Shown: one piece after another, positions 47,471-59,887 of the stretch
How positions within the stretch are numbered: position 1 is the first letter of the stretch
Layout of the letters: every line of letters starts with the position of its first letter
Origin: Pleurotus djamor
Taxonomy: Eukaryota > Basidiomycota > Agaricomycetes > Agaricales > Pleurotaceae
Length of the DNA: 64,000 nt
Direction of reading: 5' to 3'
Assembly (NCBI GenBank): GCA_029747585.1
Contig: JAPEVF010000064.1
Location: 1 to 64,000, forward strand
Made by a program: the position numbers and the translations under genes
Notes under the pieces: generated by a model
Seen by the model: only the letters and a program-made list of their open reading frames with translations
Told to the model about the DNA's origin: nothing
Databases searched by the model: none

Positions 47471-48167
47471 TCGTTTGTTGTATCTGCATCTGCATTCGAC
47501 CCGATTAAGGAATATTCTCAGTGACACTACTCTACTCAGTAATCTACGCAGGGATTTTCCAACTGCTGATACCCCAAGGTGAGCGCCAGAGGCCCTCTCC
47601 TCAGAATTGTAATTCCTCCTACCCCCTATACTCCTAGGCGGGCGGAGTCTGAAATATGCCCCTAGAATTTCATTTCCCGCTCCTCCAACACGAGTCCGGG
47701 TTCTCGAATCTCGTCGCGGAACGCTGTTTGTCTTCATGGTCATTCACGCTCTCGAAATTCATATTCTTACACCTCATACTAAGTCAGCCCGTCTGGAACT
47801 CCCTTGGCGTGCTTCAAGCTTGAGCTTGAATGCGAGTCAAGGCTAGAGTGACGACAGTAAACGCGGGGTCCGACGACAATGGGTCCGCCCCCACAAGATC
47901 CTTCGGAAGCAGGGGCTTGTCCGGGAAATTCCAAATTCTTGGCTGGACCTTTGTGAAATTGAAAGGCCGCGAGTCTTCTCACTAACTATTGCTTCTTCCC
48001 CACAGTTGACCACACCACTGGTGCTCAAGCTTACCCCCCATACGGCACTGGGCGATCCGTCTATTCTAATCTCGCACCATGTGTAGTCAAGTTTGCTATG
48101 GATTCTCCCCATATATAAGCATCTGAAGTCCTAGAAGCTTCATTTCGCGTCACCACCGTCTCGTATC
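47471..48167. other. Spacer between monooxygenase copies 2 and 3
   Basis: About 700 bases. A block near 47622-47665 resembles one at about 44617-44665 in the previous spacer, showing that flanks were copied with the genes. No clear SDR coding relic remains. TATATAAG at 48112-48119 lies 49 bases before the next ATG. Confidence 0.5.
48112..48119 (+). promoter_or_regulatory. TATA box of monooxygenase copy 3
   Basis: TATATAAG is at the same distance from the start codon as in copy 2. Confidence 0.45.
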
Positions 48168-50474
48168 ATGAAGAAGGACCTCATTATTGGTGCTGGGTAC
48201 TGCTTCACCTCGGATCACGGTATCCTTGTGCTGATGCTCACATTCAATCCAATTTCTAGGATGGGCGGACTCACATTCGCGATCAAGCTCCAAAAGCAGC
48301 ATTCGGACGACTTTGAGTACACGGTGAGCCTTTGGCCCTTCCCTTTGTTGAACTGATTCTGAACGCCCGTACTGCTAGATATTTGAGAAAGCCCTGAGAT
48401 CGGGGGGACATGGCGAGTAAGCGAGAACAATGCTCTAATCGTTCGGTGCTCGCAACATTGGAATTGAAACTTCCAGGGTAACACATACCCAGTGAGAGAT
48501 TCCCTTCCCTCAAATCTGTGAGACCGAAGCTTAAGTGACTTGCATGGCTCTGCTTAGCTCTCGATAAGGGCGCCGCATGTGACATCGGAATTCACTTTTA
48601 TTCGCTCTCTTCTGATCTTAAACCTGATTGGACGAGAACTCATTGTGGTCATAACGAAATCTTAGGCTACTGGAAAGCCCTGGCACGCAAATACAACCTT
48701 TACTCCCACATCGTGTTAAACACTCGTGTCGTCAGTGCAGACTGGGAGGATGAAACCCAACGATATCTTGTGCGAGCCGAGAATCTTCTGACGGGCGAGA
48801 AGATAGTCACCAAGGCCGATGTCCTCATCTCGGCTGTTGGGATTCTCGAACGACCACACTACCCAGACATCGGCCTATCTAACTTCAAGGGACCCATGTG
48901 GCATTCCGCTAGATGGAGACATGATATCACACTTGACGGGAAAAGAGTCGGTGTCATCGGGAACGGGGCCTCCGCGTGAGTCCTGCGAAAGACACGGTGT
49001 TATCATCGCTCTTTCGATCTAATCTTGAATGCACCATCATTTTGGTCTCAATTTGTGCCTATCATTTCCCAAAACGCTTCGGTAAAGCTCACGCAATTTG
49101 TGCGCACTCCGAGTTGGTTCCTTCCTCTGGTGAGCGCTCTTGTCATTACGAATCGTGAGGACCACGATGCTCAGCCATTCCCCTTCCTGTGGAAAGGGAG
49201 CATCAACATTCTCCACTACTTGGAAATGGGCATTCACATATATCCCGTTTTTGACGAGTTTGTGCCGATTTAGGAGCTTTCTGATGGTGGGTTCACAATC
49301 TTTTCATTCACGGAGTCCAGGTACTGACTTGAAAAGGGTGATTATTTCTACATGGTGTACGCCAGTGGCCTATTCCGATCTTTCGAACAGAAGGTTAGGT
49401 CCTCTCGTCACGCTCATAGAGTAATATTGCTAAGAATGGTGGGTAGAAAAGCGAAGTGTAGATCCTTCGGACTGNCCCCCCCCGGTATACCACGATGTCC
49501 TGGTACCGAATTACCGTCAGTGACCCGTCTTCTCTGAAACATCGTCGTCGCTAAAAGAGCGTCTGTAGCTTTGGGGTGTAAACGCACGGTGCTCGATGTC
49601 AACTATCTTAGTTGTCTATATCGACCTAACGTGAAGCTACGCATCGACGGAATTTCCGAGGTCGTAGGAGAAGGTATCTTGACTCGAACCGGTATCTTCC
49701 TCTGCTTCATGCCACATCTATGCCACACTCACGACCCACGCCAGGGGGAAAGGTACCCCTAGACGTACTTATTATGGCCACTGGGTTCCGTTCGGTATGA
49801 AAGCGCTTTATTCGACGATCCTGGTCCTTCTAATATTCGGCCTAAAAATTAGCATGACTACCCTATTGAAATTCGTGGGCGACTTGGCCAGACGATACAG
49901 GAGTACTACGACCGCTGCCTGTTGGGTGCTCCGCGAGTTTACCTCGGCACTACCCTCCCAACGTTTCCCAACTTCTACATGATTTACGGTCCAAACACTG
50001 GTCACACCTCTGTCCTATACACTGAGGAACTTCAGGTGCCTAGTACAATGCCACCTTCCTTGCATGCTTCCGACTACTTAACTTTCAAATCGATAATCGT
50101 AGGTTGAATACTGCCTGAAGTTGATACTCCCCGTTCTTCAGGGAAAGATCTCTTCCTTCGAGGTTAGCTCGGAGGCCACCGACGCCTTCAACAATTGGTT
50201 GCAAAAGCGTCTAGCTGGATCCATCTTCACGAAATGTCGCTCGTGGTATCGAATAGGAGGGAATGGGGTGAACGACGCGATTTTCCCTGGGTCACAGTTG
50301 TTACAATGGTGGATCTTTCGCCAACCCGTCTGGAGTCATTACAACGTCGTAAACGGTGATGCTTGGTTGCAGGAGCGTCACGGCAGGGCCGTCGGGATGG
50401 TCACTTGCGTATCCTCTTTGTTATTCATTGCCATCGGTATTTACTTTGCCGGTGCCCTGCACTATACGTTGTGA
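48168..50474 (+). pseudogene. Baeyer-Villiger-type flavin monooxygenase, copy 3, probably decaying
   Basis: The third tandem copy. The ATG at 48168 gives [43 protein letters not shown] and GVIGNGASA, continuing to a C-terminal helix and the stop at 50472-50474. Three defects separate it from copies 1 and 2. A single T is missing near 48393, so the EKASEIGGTW block reads out of frame. The conserved GPNTATGH has lost two residues (GPNTGH, about 49988-50005). The segment near 49474 has an N and a C run that does not fit the frame. The first two are not homopolymer effects, so I call it a probable pseudogene. Sequencing error could explain the first. Other splice sites are preserved, which points to recent loss. 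Confidence 0.6.
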
Positions 50475-50555
50475 TCATGTGTAGTGTCCTTGGTAGGTCT
50501 ATTACGCTTATTACGGTCATACGACTCGCAATGCTGCCCCTAGTCAGGACTTAGT

Positions 50556-50562
50556 TATAAGC
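50556..50562 (+). promoter_or_regulatory. TATA-like box upstream of the alcohol dehydrogenase
   Basis: TATAAGC lies 32 bases before the ATG at 50595, in a 120-base gap after monooxygenase copy 3. Confidence 0.35.
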
Positions 50563-50594
50563 TTGAGTTTGCTACGGAACTCTTTCACCCCAAA

Positions 50595-52300
50595 ATGTCC
50601 ACTCCAGTCCCTTCTACCGCACGCGCCGCTGTTCTAGTCGACTTCGACAAAGATATCGTCCTCGCTACTGAACATCCAGTGAAGCAACCCTCAGAACTCG
50701 CACCTGGGGAGTGCCTGATCAAGATCGACTATGCGGGGGTGTGTCATAGCGATTTACATATTCGTCAGGGAGGGTGGGGTAGAAAGCCGAGGTTGCCGTT
50801 GGTTGGTGGACATGAGGGTGAGACTTCGTTTTTCTCTGTTCGCTCCACTACTTCGCTCACGTCTGCCTGGTTACTTATCAGGTGTTGGCCATATCGTGGC
50901 TATCGGAGAGCATACTCCATCGACCCACGTTAAAATCGGGGATCGCGTCGGAATCAAATGGATTGCGAATGCTTGCTTAAGGTAAGTGCTTCCCCAGGTA
51001 TCTGGAAGTTCGTCTTCGGTTCACACACGGGTAATAGGTGTGAAATGTGCAGGAAGGGTGCTGAATCGAGTAAGAGAACTCGCTAGATGATCCACTCCAT
51101 CAACACGGCTCAACTTTGTATCAGGCTGCCCACTTTCTTATCAGAAGGCTTCTGGTTATACGATCGATGGTTCTTTTGCTGAATATGCGGTTAGCACAGT
51201 CCATTGCCTTTGGGTCGGAAACGACTCGAACACGATGGAACTTGACCGTTTTCCGTTTAGGTGTCGTACGTNGACTACGTCACTCCAATTCCTGTCAACC
51301 TAGACAGCCCTCAAGCCGTCACGTTGCTTTGTGCAGTACGGTTATTCGTTACTTGATTCCTTGGCCCGTGACCCTAATCGCTTGGATTTATAAGGGAATG
51401 ACGGTCTACAAGGCTCTCAAACAGAGTCGCACCCTTGTTGGAAACTGGGTTGCCATTTCGGGTGCTGGTGGTGGATTGGGTCACCTCGGTACCCTTCTGG
51501 CACATCTGTCTGAGAACGGGAGTGCTGACAGACTTTCTTAGCCGTTCAGTACGCTGTTGCGATGGGCCTACGCGTTATAGCCATTGGTACGTGGCTCTCA
51601 ACTACCTCAATGGCGCCCAGGGGTTAACGTTTTCTAGATACTGGAAATGAGAAGAAAGAGTTAGTGATGGGCCTCGGGGCTCAAGCTTGGGTAGATTTCC
51701 GGGAGTCGAAGAATCTCATTGAAGATATCAAAGCGGCGACTGATGATGGGATGGGACCTCATGCTGCCGTCATCGCCGCCGGAACGGTACGTGCTTTGCC
51801 CGAATGGCACTTGTCCTTTCGCCCACGGGTGTCAACTTTATCTAGGCCACCCCTTTCAATCAGGCTATCATGTACTTGCGTCCACTCGGAACACTAGTCG
51901 CTGTAGGTATGGCCAACGATGCGTCGATGAGCATCCCGATCCCCTTATTTATCGGAAAGGTTCGCTTTGATATCCCCTGTCGAACCACACCGCTCCTAAT
52001 ACCTATTGTTCCAGAGTTTGACTGTGGTCGGAACGGCGGTTGGGTGCGTCCAAGTTTACTTGCTCTCTTTTGGCGAATCCATTTGACCGTCTTTGAGACA
52101 GAAACCGTCAAGATGCGATCGAGGCTCTTGAACTGGCTGCCAGCGGAAAGATCAAGTGCCATTACCAACTCAAGACTTTGAATGATATAAACCAGTTCGT
52201 CCNTTTAACGGTCATTTTCATCTTGGACTGACAAGCTCGCAGGATCTACGCCGATATGGAGGCAGGGAAGATTGCCGGGAGGGTAATCATGAAGATATAA
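50595..52300 (+). CDS. Zinc-dependent alcohol dehydrogenase (yeast ADH1-like)
   Basis: A medium-chain NAD-dependent alcohol dehydrogenase that interconverts alcohols with aldehydes or ketones. The ATG at 50595 starts MSTPVPSTARAAVLVDFD. Catalytic zinc ligands are in GVCHSDLH and GGHEG. The structural zinc cysteines are in CLRCEMC and the following CPLS. SGYTIDGSFAEYA, TVYKALKQSRTLVGNWVAI and SGAGGGLGHLG (nucleotide binding) follow. Later exons give LVAVGMANDA, TVVGTAVG joined to NRQDAIEALELAASGKIKCH, and a final GRVIMKI before the TAA at 52298-52300. About ten introns occur. An N at 51272 falls in a valine codon (GTN) and does no harm. It sits directly after the monooxygenase array in the same direction, so a shared redox pathway is plausible. 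Confidence 0.86.
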
Positions 52301-52518
52301 CCTNCCCTTCCAAACATATTCTGNGCACTGTATCTTAGCTCGCAACCACTCAAATAACACGGAAAACACTGTATGATTATATCAAATCGATTAAATGATT
52401 AATCCTCCCTAGCCATCTACGCAGAATGTGGAAGGGTCAGGCCTCCNGTACTCTACGTCCCCTATCAGGATGACAAGCTCAATGCAACAAAAGCGTGCAC
52501 CGAGCTTTGGAGTAGGAG

Positions 52519-53254
52519 TTATGTGCCGAATGCGGTGCTGATGAATGCCTCCTGTGCGACACCCTGACTGTGTGACGCCGGTTTGTCTCCACCTCTCAAC
52601 TTCCCTTCCAAGTAGATGACAGCCAGGAGCAAGGGGTCTACTATCTCACGAGCTGCTTGATTGCTGGGGTCCAGACGTTGTCCGGCCAAAATTTTGGAAT
52701 GAATCAGCAGGGAGAGCTGCTGACTCGGCTCTGTTCGAATGAAGGCAAGAGGTGACGCGTATTCCTTGTCGTCTGGACCGAACAACTTGACGCGTTCTCA
52801 ATGTCAGCATCTTCAAAAAACCACGAATATATGNTCGACACGTACAGCGAGGCGATTACTTGGATCACTTTTCCATGTACACCGACCGAGGTTGGTTTCC
52901 ATAAAGGTGACTGGACTGAAAGAGGGAGGTCAGTACATCTTACTCTCAAATCGATCATGACGCACGAAGCTTGAAAACTCACAATTTATCAGCCGTCTTC
53001 CCTGAAACCAACCATTTGCTGACTCGGCTTTTCTTCCCTTCGTTTTTGCTAGCAAACTTGATGNTATCAGGTAAGATTTCGTTCCGTTCCAACAGCGCTA
53101 CGAGTTCTTTGGTCTGAGCATCGAGAACTTGGGTCTTGCTATGTGTTTTGACGTCGGTGGTGAGGATATAGATGGCTGGTCCACCTGGACCCAAAGTAAT
53201 GGTGCAGTTTCTGATACTGTTTGGCGAGAAAGTGAGTACAAGCCAATCACTCAT
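52519..53254 (-). CDS. DUF6593-like protein, copy C
   Basis: The ATG at 53254 gives MSDWLVLTFSPNSIRNCTIT, VKTHSKTQVLDAQTKELVAL, a short basic segment ending SRVSKWL, then WKSDPSNRLA joined across an intron to LFGPDDKEYA. It ends with a C-terminal hydrophobic strand (DPLLLAVIYLEGKLRGG). The order (beta-rich start, LxRxxILPD, a G-x-DDKEY segment, a hydrophobic end) is that of DUF6593 proteins, but it is distant from copies A and B. Introns at about 52916-52979 and 52785-52855 have consensus ends. Ns at 53064 and 52834 are single-base ambiguities. It is divergently arranged with ERG25. Function is unknown. Confidence 0.65.
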
Positions 53255-53696
53255 GAAGGATGATGATGATGACGATACTGTGGGTGTTACTGAGGTACCT
53301 TCATGAGCTTATATACCGTTGATAGTACCGTTATACCTCCGCTGAATTCTTCACTGCACGGAGATGGGAAGGATCAAGGCTGTGGTACGATGCTGTTAAG
53401 TANNCTAGCTTCGGCGAAATTGACACTGCCTCACAGCATAAGTCAATTATAGCCTCGAATGCTCGGATACCAGTCGAAGTTGGCTGAACCTGAGAGTCTA
53501 AGACGACATGTGGGTGCAGGGAGCAATAAGGGAGCAAGAGGGGCCTCCTGAAAAAGCACAGGCCCCCTAACGTTATGTAATCGCTCGAGTAAAAAAGAAA
53601 TCGACCCATCTCTTTAGCTCGGACGGTTTTCTTTTTCCCAAACCACCACCTTAAAACTCGCGTTCGAGGAGTTTCAGGCTCTTGTTCCCTCCGGTC
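53255..53696. promoter_or_regulatory. Shared divergent promoter region, DUF6593-like gene / ERG25
   Basis: About 440 bases between two start codons facing outwards. A GAT-repeat tract lies just upstream of the DUF6593-like start. No clear TATA box was seen; the two Ns are at 53403-53404. Confidence 0.45.
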
Positions 53697-54904
53697 ATGG
53701 CCTTCAACGCAACCACCTCGTCGTCCATGTACGACACGCTCTACGGCACCACCGACTTCACATCCATTACCTGGTTCGAAAAGCAATGGATTGCCTGGTA
53801 CGTCTGGATAGGCGACCCAATTATTGCGACGGGGTTAATGAGCTTCCTATTGCATGAGGTGAGCTCTAGTTGTCCTTCGTCGCGTCTTGTAGCTTACGAA
53901 AATCTTTTCTGGCCTGTAGTTTGTTTACTTTGGACGTTGCATACCATGGATCATCATCGATGCTCTTCCTTACTTCCGCAAGTGGAAACTTCAGCCGGCC
54001 AAGGTCCCCACACCTCAAGAGCAGTGGGACTGCACGAAGCAAGTTTTGTGGTCACATTTCACGATTGAAATGCCTACNGTAAGGCGCTGCATCCNATGAT
54101 ACTCAACGGCTTTGAGCTCATTGAACCTCANGATTTTCCTCTTCCACCCCGTCGCGGAGGCTCTTGGAATGTCCACGTATCAAGTACCCTTTCCCTCGTG
54201 GAAAGTGATGGCTCCCCAAATATTTTTCTTCTTTTTCTTCGAGGACCTCTTCCATTTCTTGGGTAAGTCAGCGACTCAACCTCAGAACTTCATTGGAGAA
54301 TAACGGTNATGATAGCTCATCAGGCTCTTCACACCGGTATTCTCTACAAGCACATTCACAAGATTCACCACAAGTACTCGGCGCCCTTCGGTCTCGCCGC
54401 TGAGTACGCTCACCCCGCTGAAGTCGCTATCCTNGGAACGGGCACCATTGCTGGCCCTCTTCTCTATTGCTACTTCACCCGCAACCTTCACATCCTCACC
54501 GTCTACATTTGGATCACTTTGAGGCTTTTCCAGGCCATCGACGCGCACAGTGGTTATGGTCTGTCATTTTCCTTGCCNACTACGTCACGTAGCTCATGAA
54601 TCGTCTAGATTTCCCTTGGTCGCTCCAACATATCTTACCCTTCTGGTCCGGCGCCGACCACCACGACTTCCATCACATGGCCTTCACGAACAACTTCTCC
54701 ACCTCCTTCAGGTGGTGGGATAGAATTTGTGGTACGGATGACAAATACCGTGCCTACCGTGAGCGTGTGAAGGAGATGAAGAAGAAGAACGTGGATGCCA
54801 AAGAGTTCCACAAGTTGGAGCAGAAACTGATGGAAGAGGTGGAGAAGGAAGGTATCATCGCTGAGCGGGAGGCCGAGACTGGCGTCAAGCGTAAGACCCA
54901 ATAA
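53697..54904 (+). CDS. ERG25: C-4 methylsterol oxidase (sterol 4-alpha-methyl oxidase)
   Basis: A non-heme di-iron enzyme of the endoplasmic reticulum that oxidises the C-4 methyl groups of sterols in ergosterol synthesis. The ATG at 53697 begins [17 protein letters not shown]. Family marks are [33 protein letters not shown] and [20 protein letters not shown]. The histidine boxes follow: [20 protein letters not shown] (HxxxH and HxxHH types), and later [10 protein letters not shown], which serve as iron ligands. Membrane stretches flank the boxes. A charged C-terminal extension ([20 protein letters not shown]) follows to the TAA at 54902-54904. About four introns are present. Six Ns lie in or near splice regions but most keep the codon phase. 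This is a housekeeping gene, so synteny here may be conserved. Confidence 0.92.
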
Positions 54905-55062
54905 GTTAGGGCCATTGGATACTCATAATACAGATACCACACATATATATTATAGACTACTTATGCATGCGCTTGCATATTATACATAGAGCACAATTGG
55001 ATCTCGCATTTGCAGCTTATACCATCGTTGCTCATTAGAACAATGCCTGTCAGGATGTATCT

Positions 55063-56920
55063 CAGACTATGACATGGTTCGACCACACCATCATGGAACT
55101 TACCGCCGCATTGGGAGGGCTCGCGCATCCTCCCAAACTAGATGAAGAGAATGTCATGACATGCTCGCTATCCATACCGAAGCGGGCGAACTCACATATT
55201 CAAGGGCCAGGAAGAGAAGAAAAAGGAATAACGCTTCGTTTCCGCACATACTTGCGACAACTTCTCTAAGTCGAAGAATTCACCTGCATGGACGAGGGTT
55301 AGCAAACTCGAAACCGAAACTAAGTATGACGGAAGCCGGCGCACCAATAGGCATTCCCCAAAGCCTGATGGGAGGAAAAAGTAAGTAATGACATGGCAAT
55401 TGCGGTGACAAATATGTAATTTTGTTGGTGTGAACGTACCCAAGTAATGTCTAGAAAGAACCAGGGGAATCACTATTAGTAGAGTTGATGAAAGGAGGGT
55501 GAAGGAACGTACCTGATGCATGTGGGGGACGTCGGGCGGTACAGGCCAACACTAAGGAAGAAGACTGGTAAGAATATCATCTCTTCTCCTCAGGAGCACC
55601 GGGCGAAGGACGTGAGGAGACTTGCCTCGAGCGCTGGTTGGTCTGATGCTACCGCAGCGAAATGGTTGTTCCTGGGCAGCATGCGAAAATTGGTCAGTAG
55701 AGCTGCCGGAGGTGGGCAAGCATTCGAGNGTTTTACCATAAGAATCGTTTCATCGCTTCCGACTGCTCAATCCCAGCACTATACCAGCAGGAAACCCTTA
55801 GTTAATGGGGCCCTCGCACCGAAGAGGGAACACTTACAAAGTCTCCGGCTGACTTGCTAAAGCATCCTTTTCCGCTTGTGCACTTTGGCTATACTTCTTT
55901 ATGAAACCTACACGAAGAAGCAGTATATCTCCCTGACGGAATGAGGTCCCTTGGAATTTAGCACATGCTTCCAATTCGGCCACAGTGATAGGATGTGTCG
56001 ACCATGGGTCGTAAGGGAGAGGCTTCCCAGACGACGTGAAGAAAGCAACGAGATCCAAGAGGACGCCGCGGCCGCAGATTCCGTGCTGGGCCCAGTCTGA
56101 ACATAATTCTCAATATGATGCNTGGNGAATACGACCNTAGACACTGACTTTGTATACCGAGCTTGATGGACTCGGCATTGATATTCATGGGGTCCGGGAA
56201 GACGACTTTTCCAACAGGTAGGTCGGTTGCGGACGTGCTAGCGACAATTTATGGTTAGCGCTAAGGACGCGTGTAAGTCAAAGAGCGAAGTCTGACTTGT
56301 TATAGAAAACGCCGTGCTTGACGATCCCAAAATGCTTCAGTCCATCCCACTGGGTGCCCGATTGTGTGTTCTAAATGAATGTTAGCCACCAGATGTCGGT
56401 GAGGGGTTGGGACGCACGATGTGGATTTCATCGTCCCTGGTAATCCCAGGGGGTTGCCTAATTTTCGTCAAAATGTCTGGTTCCTTGCGATTAAACATGG
56501 GCTGGATAATGATGGACGAACTAGTGAGGAAAGGAGGTAAACGCGAATGGAAGACATACCTTCTCAGGGAAGTTCAGGGGCCTGCGAGGCGAGTTAGTAG
56601 AGTATATCAAAAGAGGTTGACGGTTGGGAGTTCGGTACCAATTAAGGCAGACGGAGCGACCTGACCTAGACAGATGGAAAGGGCGTAAGCGACGTTCACG
56701 GTCAAGGCAGAGAACCAACGTACCGAATTTCCTCCACAGCAGCACGATGAACCACTTCGTCGGTCAATAGGTTGACAGTCCCAAGTTGGTCGTCTGGGCC
56801 CCAAAGGTCCCAGGCACACCCAGACATCTCGTTGAAAGGGGGCAAATCATCGAATGAAGGCAAGGGTTTGTTGCTGGTGAGGAGTTGAGACAGAAGTCCC
56901 TTGAGTCTGTTCGCCGCCAT
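55063..56920 (-). CDS. Cyclase-family (kynurenine-formamidase-like) metal hydrolase
   Basis: A protein of the putative cyclase family (Pfam PF04199), which includes metal-dependent amidases and esterases such as bacterial kynurenine formamidase. The first ATG, at 56920, gives MAANRLKGLLSQLL. Then come LPSFDDLPPFNEMSG, CAWDLWGPDDQLGTVNLLTD, the metal-binding block NTQSGTQWDGLKHFG, HGICGRGVLLDLVAFF, and GDILLLRVGFIKKY. Closing exons read EFFDLEKLSQVCAETKR, SSWPLN and LGGCASPPNAAV, ending at the TGA at 55063. The usual family motif is HxGTxxDxxxH; here the first His is Gln, as I recall for many fungal members. About nine introns and several Ns (for example 55730, 56122, 56126) occur. The substrate is unknown. 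Confidence 0.8.
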
Positions 56921-57150
56921 TCTGAAAGGCAAGGAAGAGGAGTAGGATGCGACTGGCGGTACCAACGGCTCTTTATACTGCCGGTAAGCTCAGGTGACGG
57001 TCTTGATAGATCTAGGGTTGAATCATCTGAGAGAAATAGCGACGAAAGGGAACCTGGTGTGAATATATCTTCAAAAATAGACGTAGAATAGTTTAGTCAA
57101 TACTTATACAGTTCGCAGGGTATGATATGTTTGGCAAATTCTAAGTCGCT

Positions 57151-59623
<2,473 letters not shown>

Positions 59624-59887
59624 TCTGCAATTCGTATTAGATTGGGTTTACGGGGCACCGCACGATAAGAGATGAGTAAAGTATGCGGTGGTGATGGTGG
59701 TTGGCGAGCAAGAACTGACAAATTGATCCAAACAAAGTTAGTTNGGTGTTGTGACTTAGCATCGTAGCTGCTAAGTTAAATGTAATAATTAAAAATAACT
59801 GATTTATCGATAAATTACGCCTTCANGAAAGAATTCGGGCCTCTGAACCAAGTGATGAACAACGCAGGGCAAGCAAGTTTCTGAGCT
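59624..59887. other. Intergenic region upstream of Prp4
   Basis: 264 bases, AT-rich around 59770-59820, between the next gene's stop and the Prp4 start. No motif I trust. Confidence 0.35.

Noticed and set aside
47471..48167. Second SDR relic between monooxygenase copies 2 and 3
   Set aside because: Some bases near 47520 resemble the relic (GTGACACT.CTCTA) but no protein-level match could be followed.
53331..53786. 151-residue minus-strand frame over the ERG25 start
   Set aside because: It overlaps the clearly coding first exon of ERG25 and the promoter region; a shadow frame.
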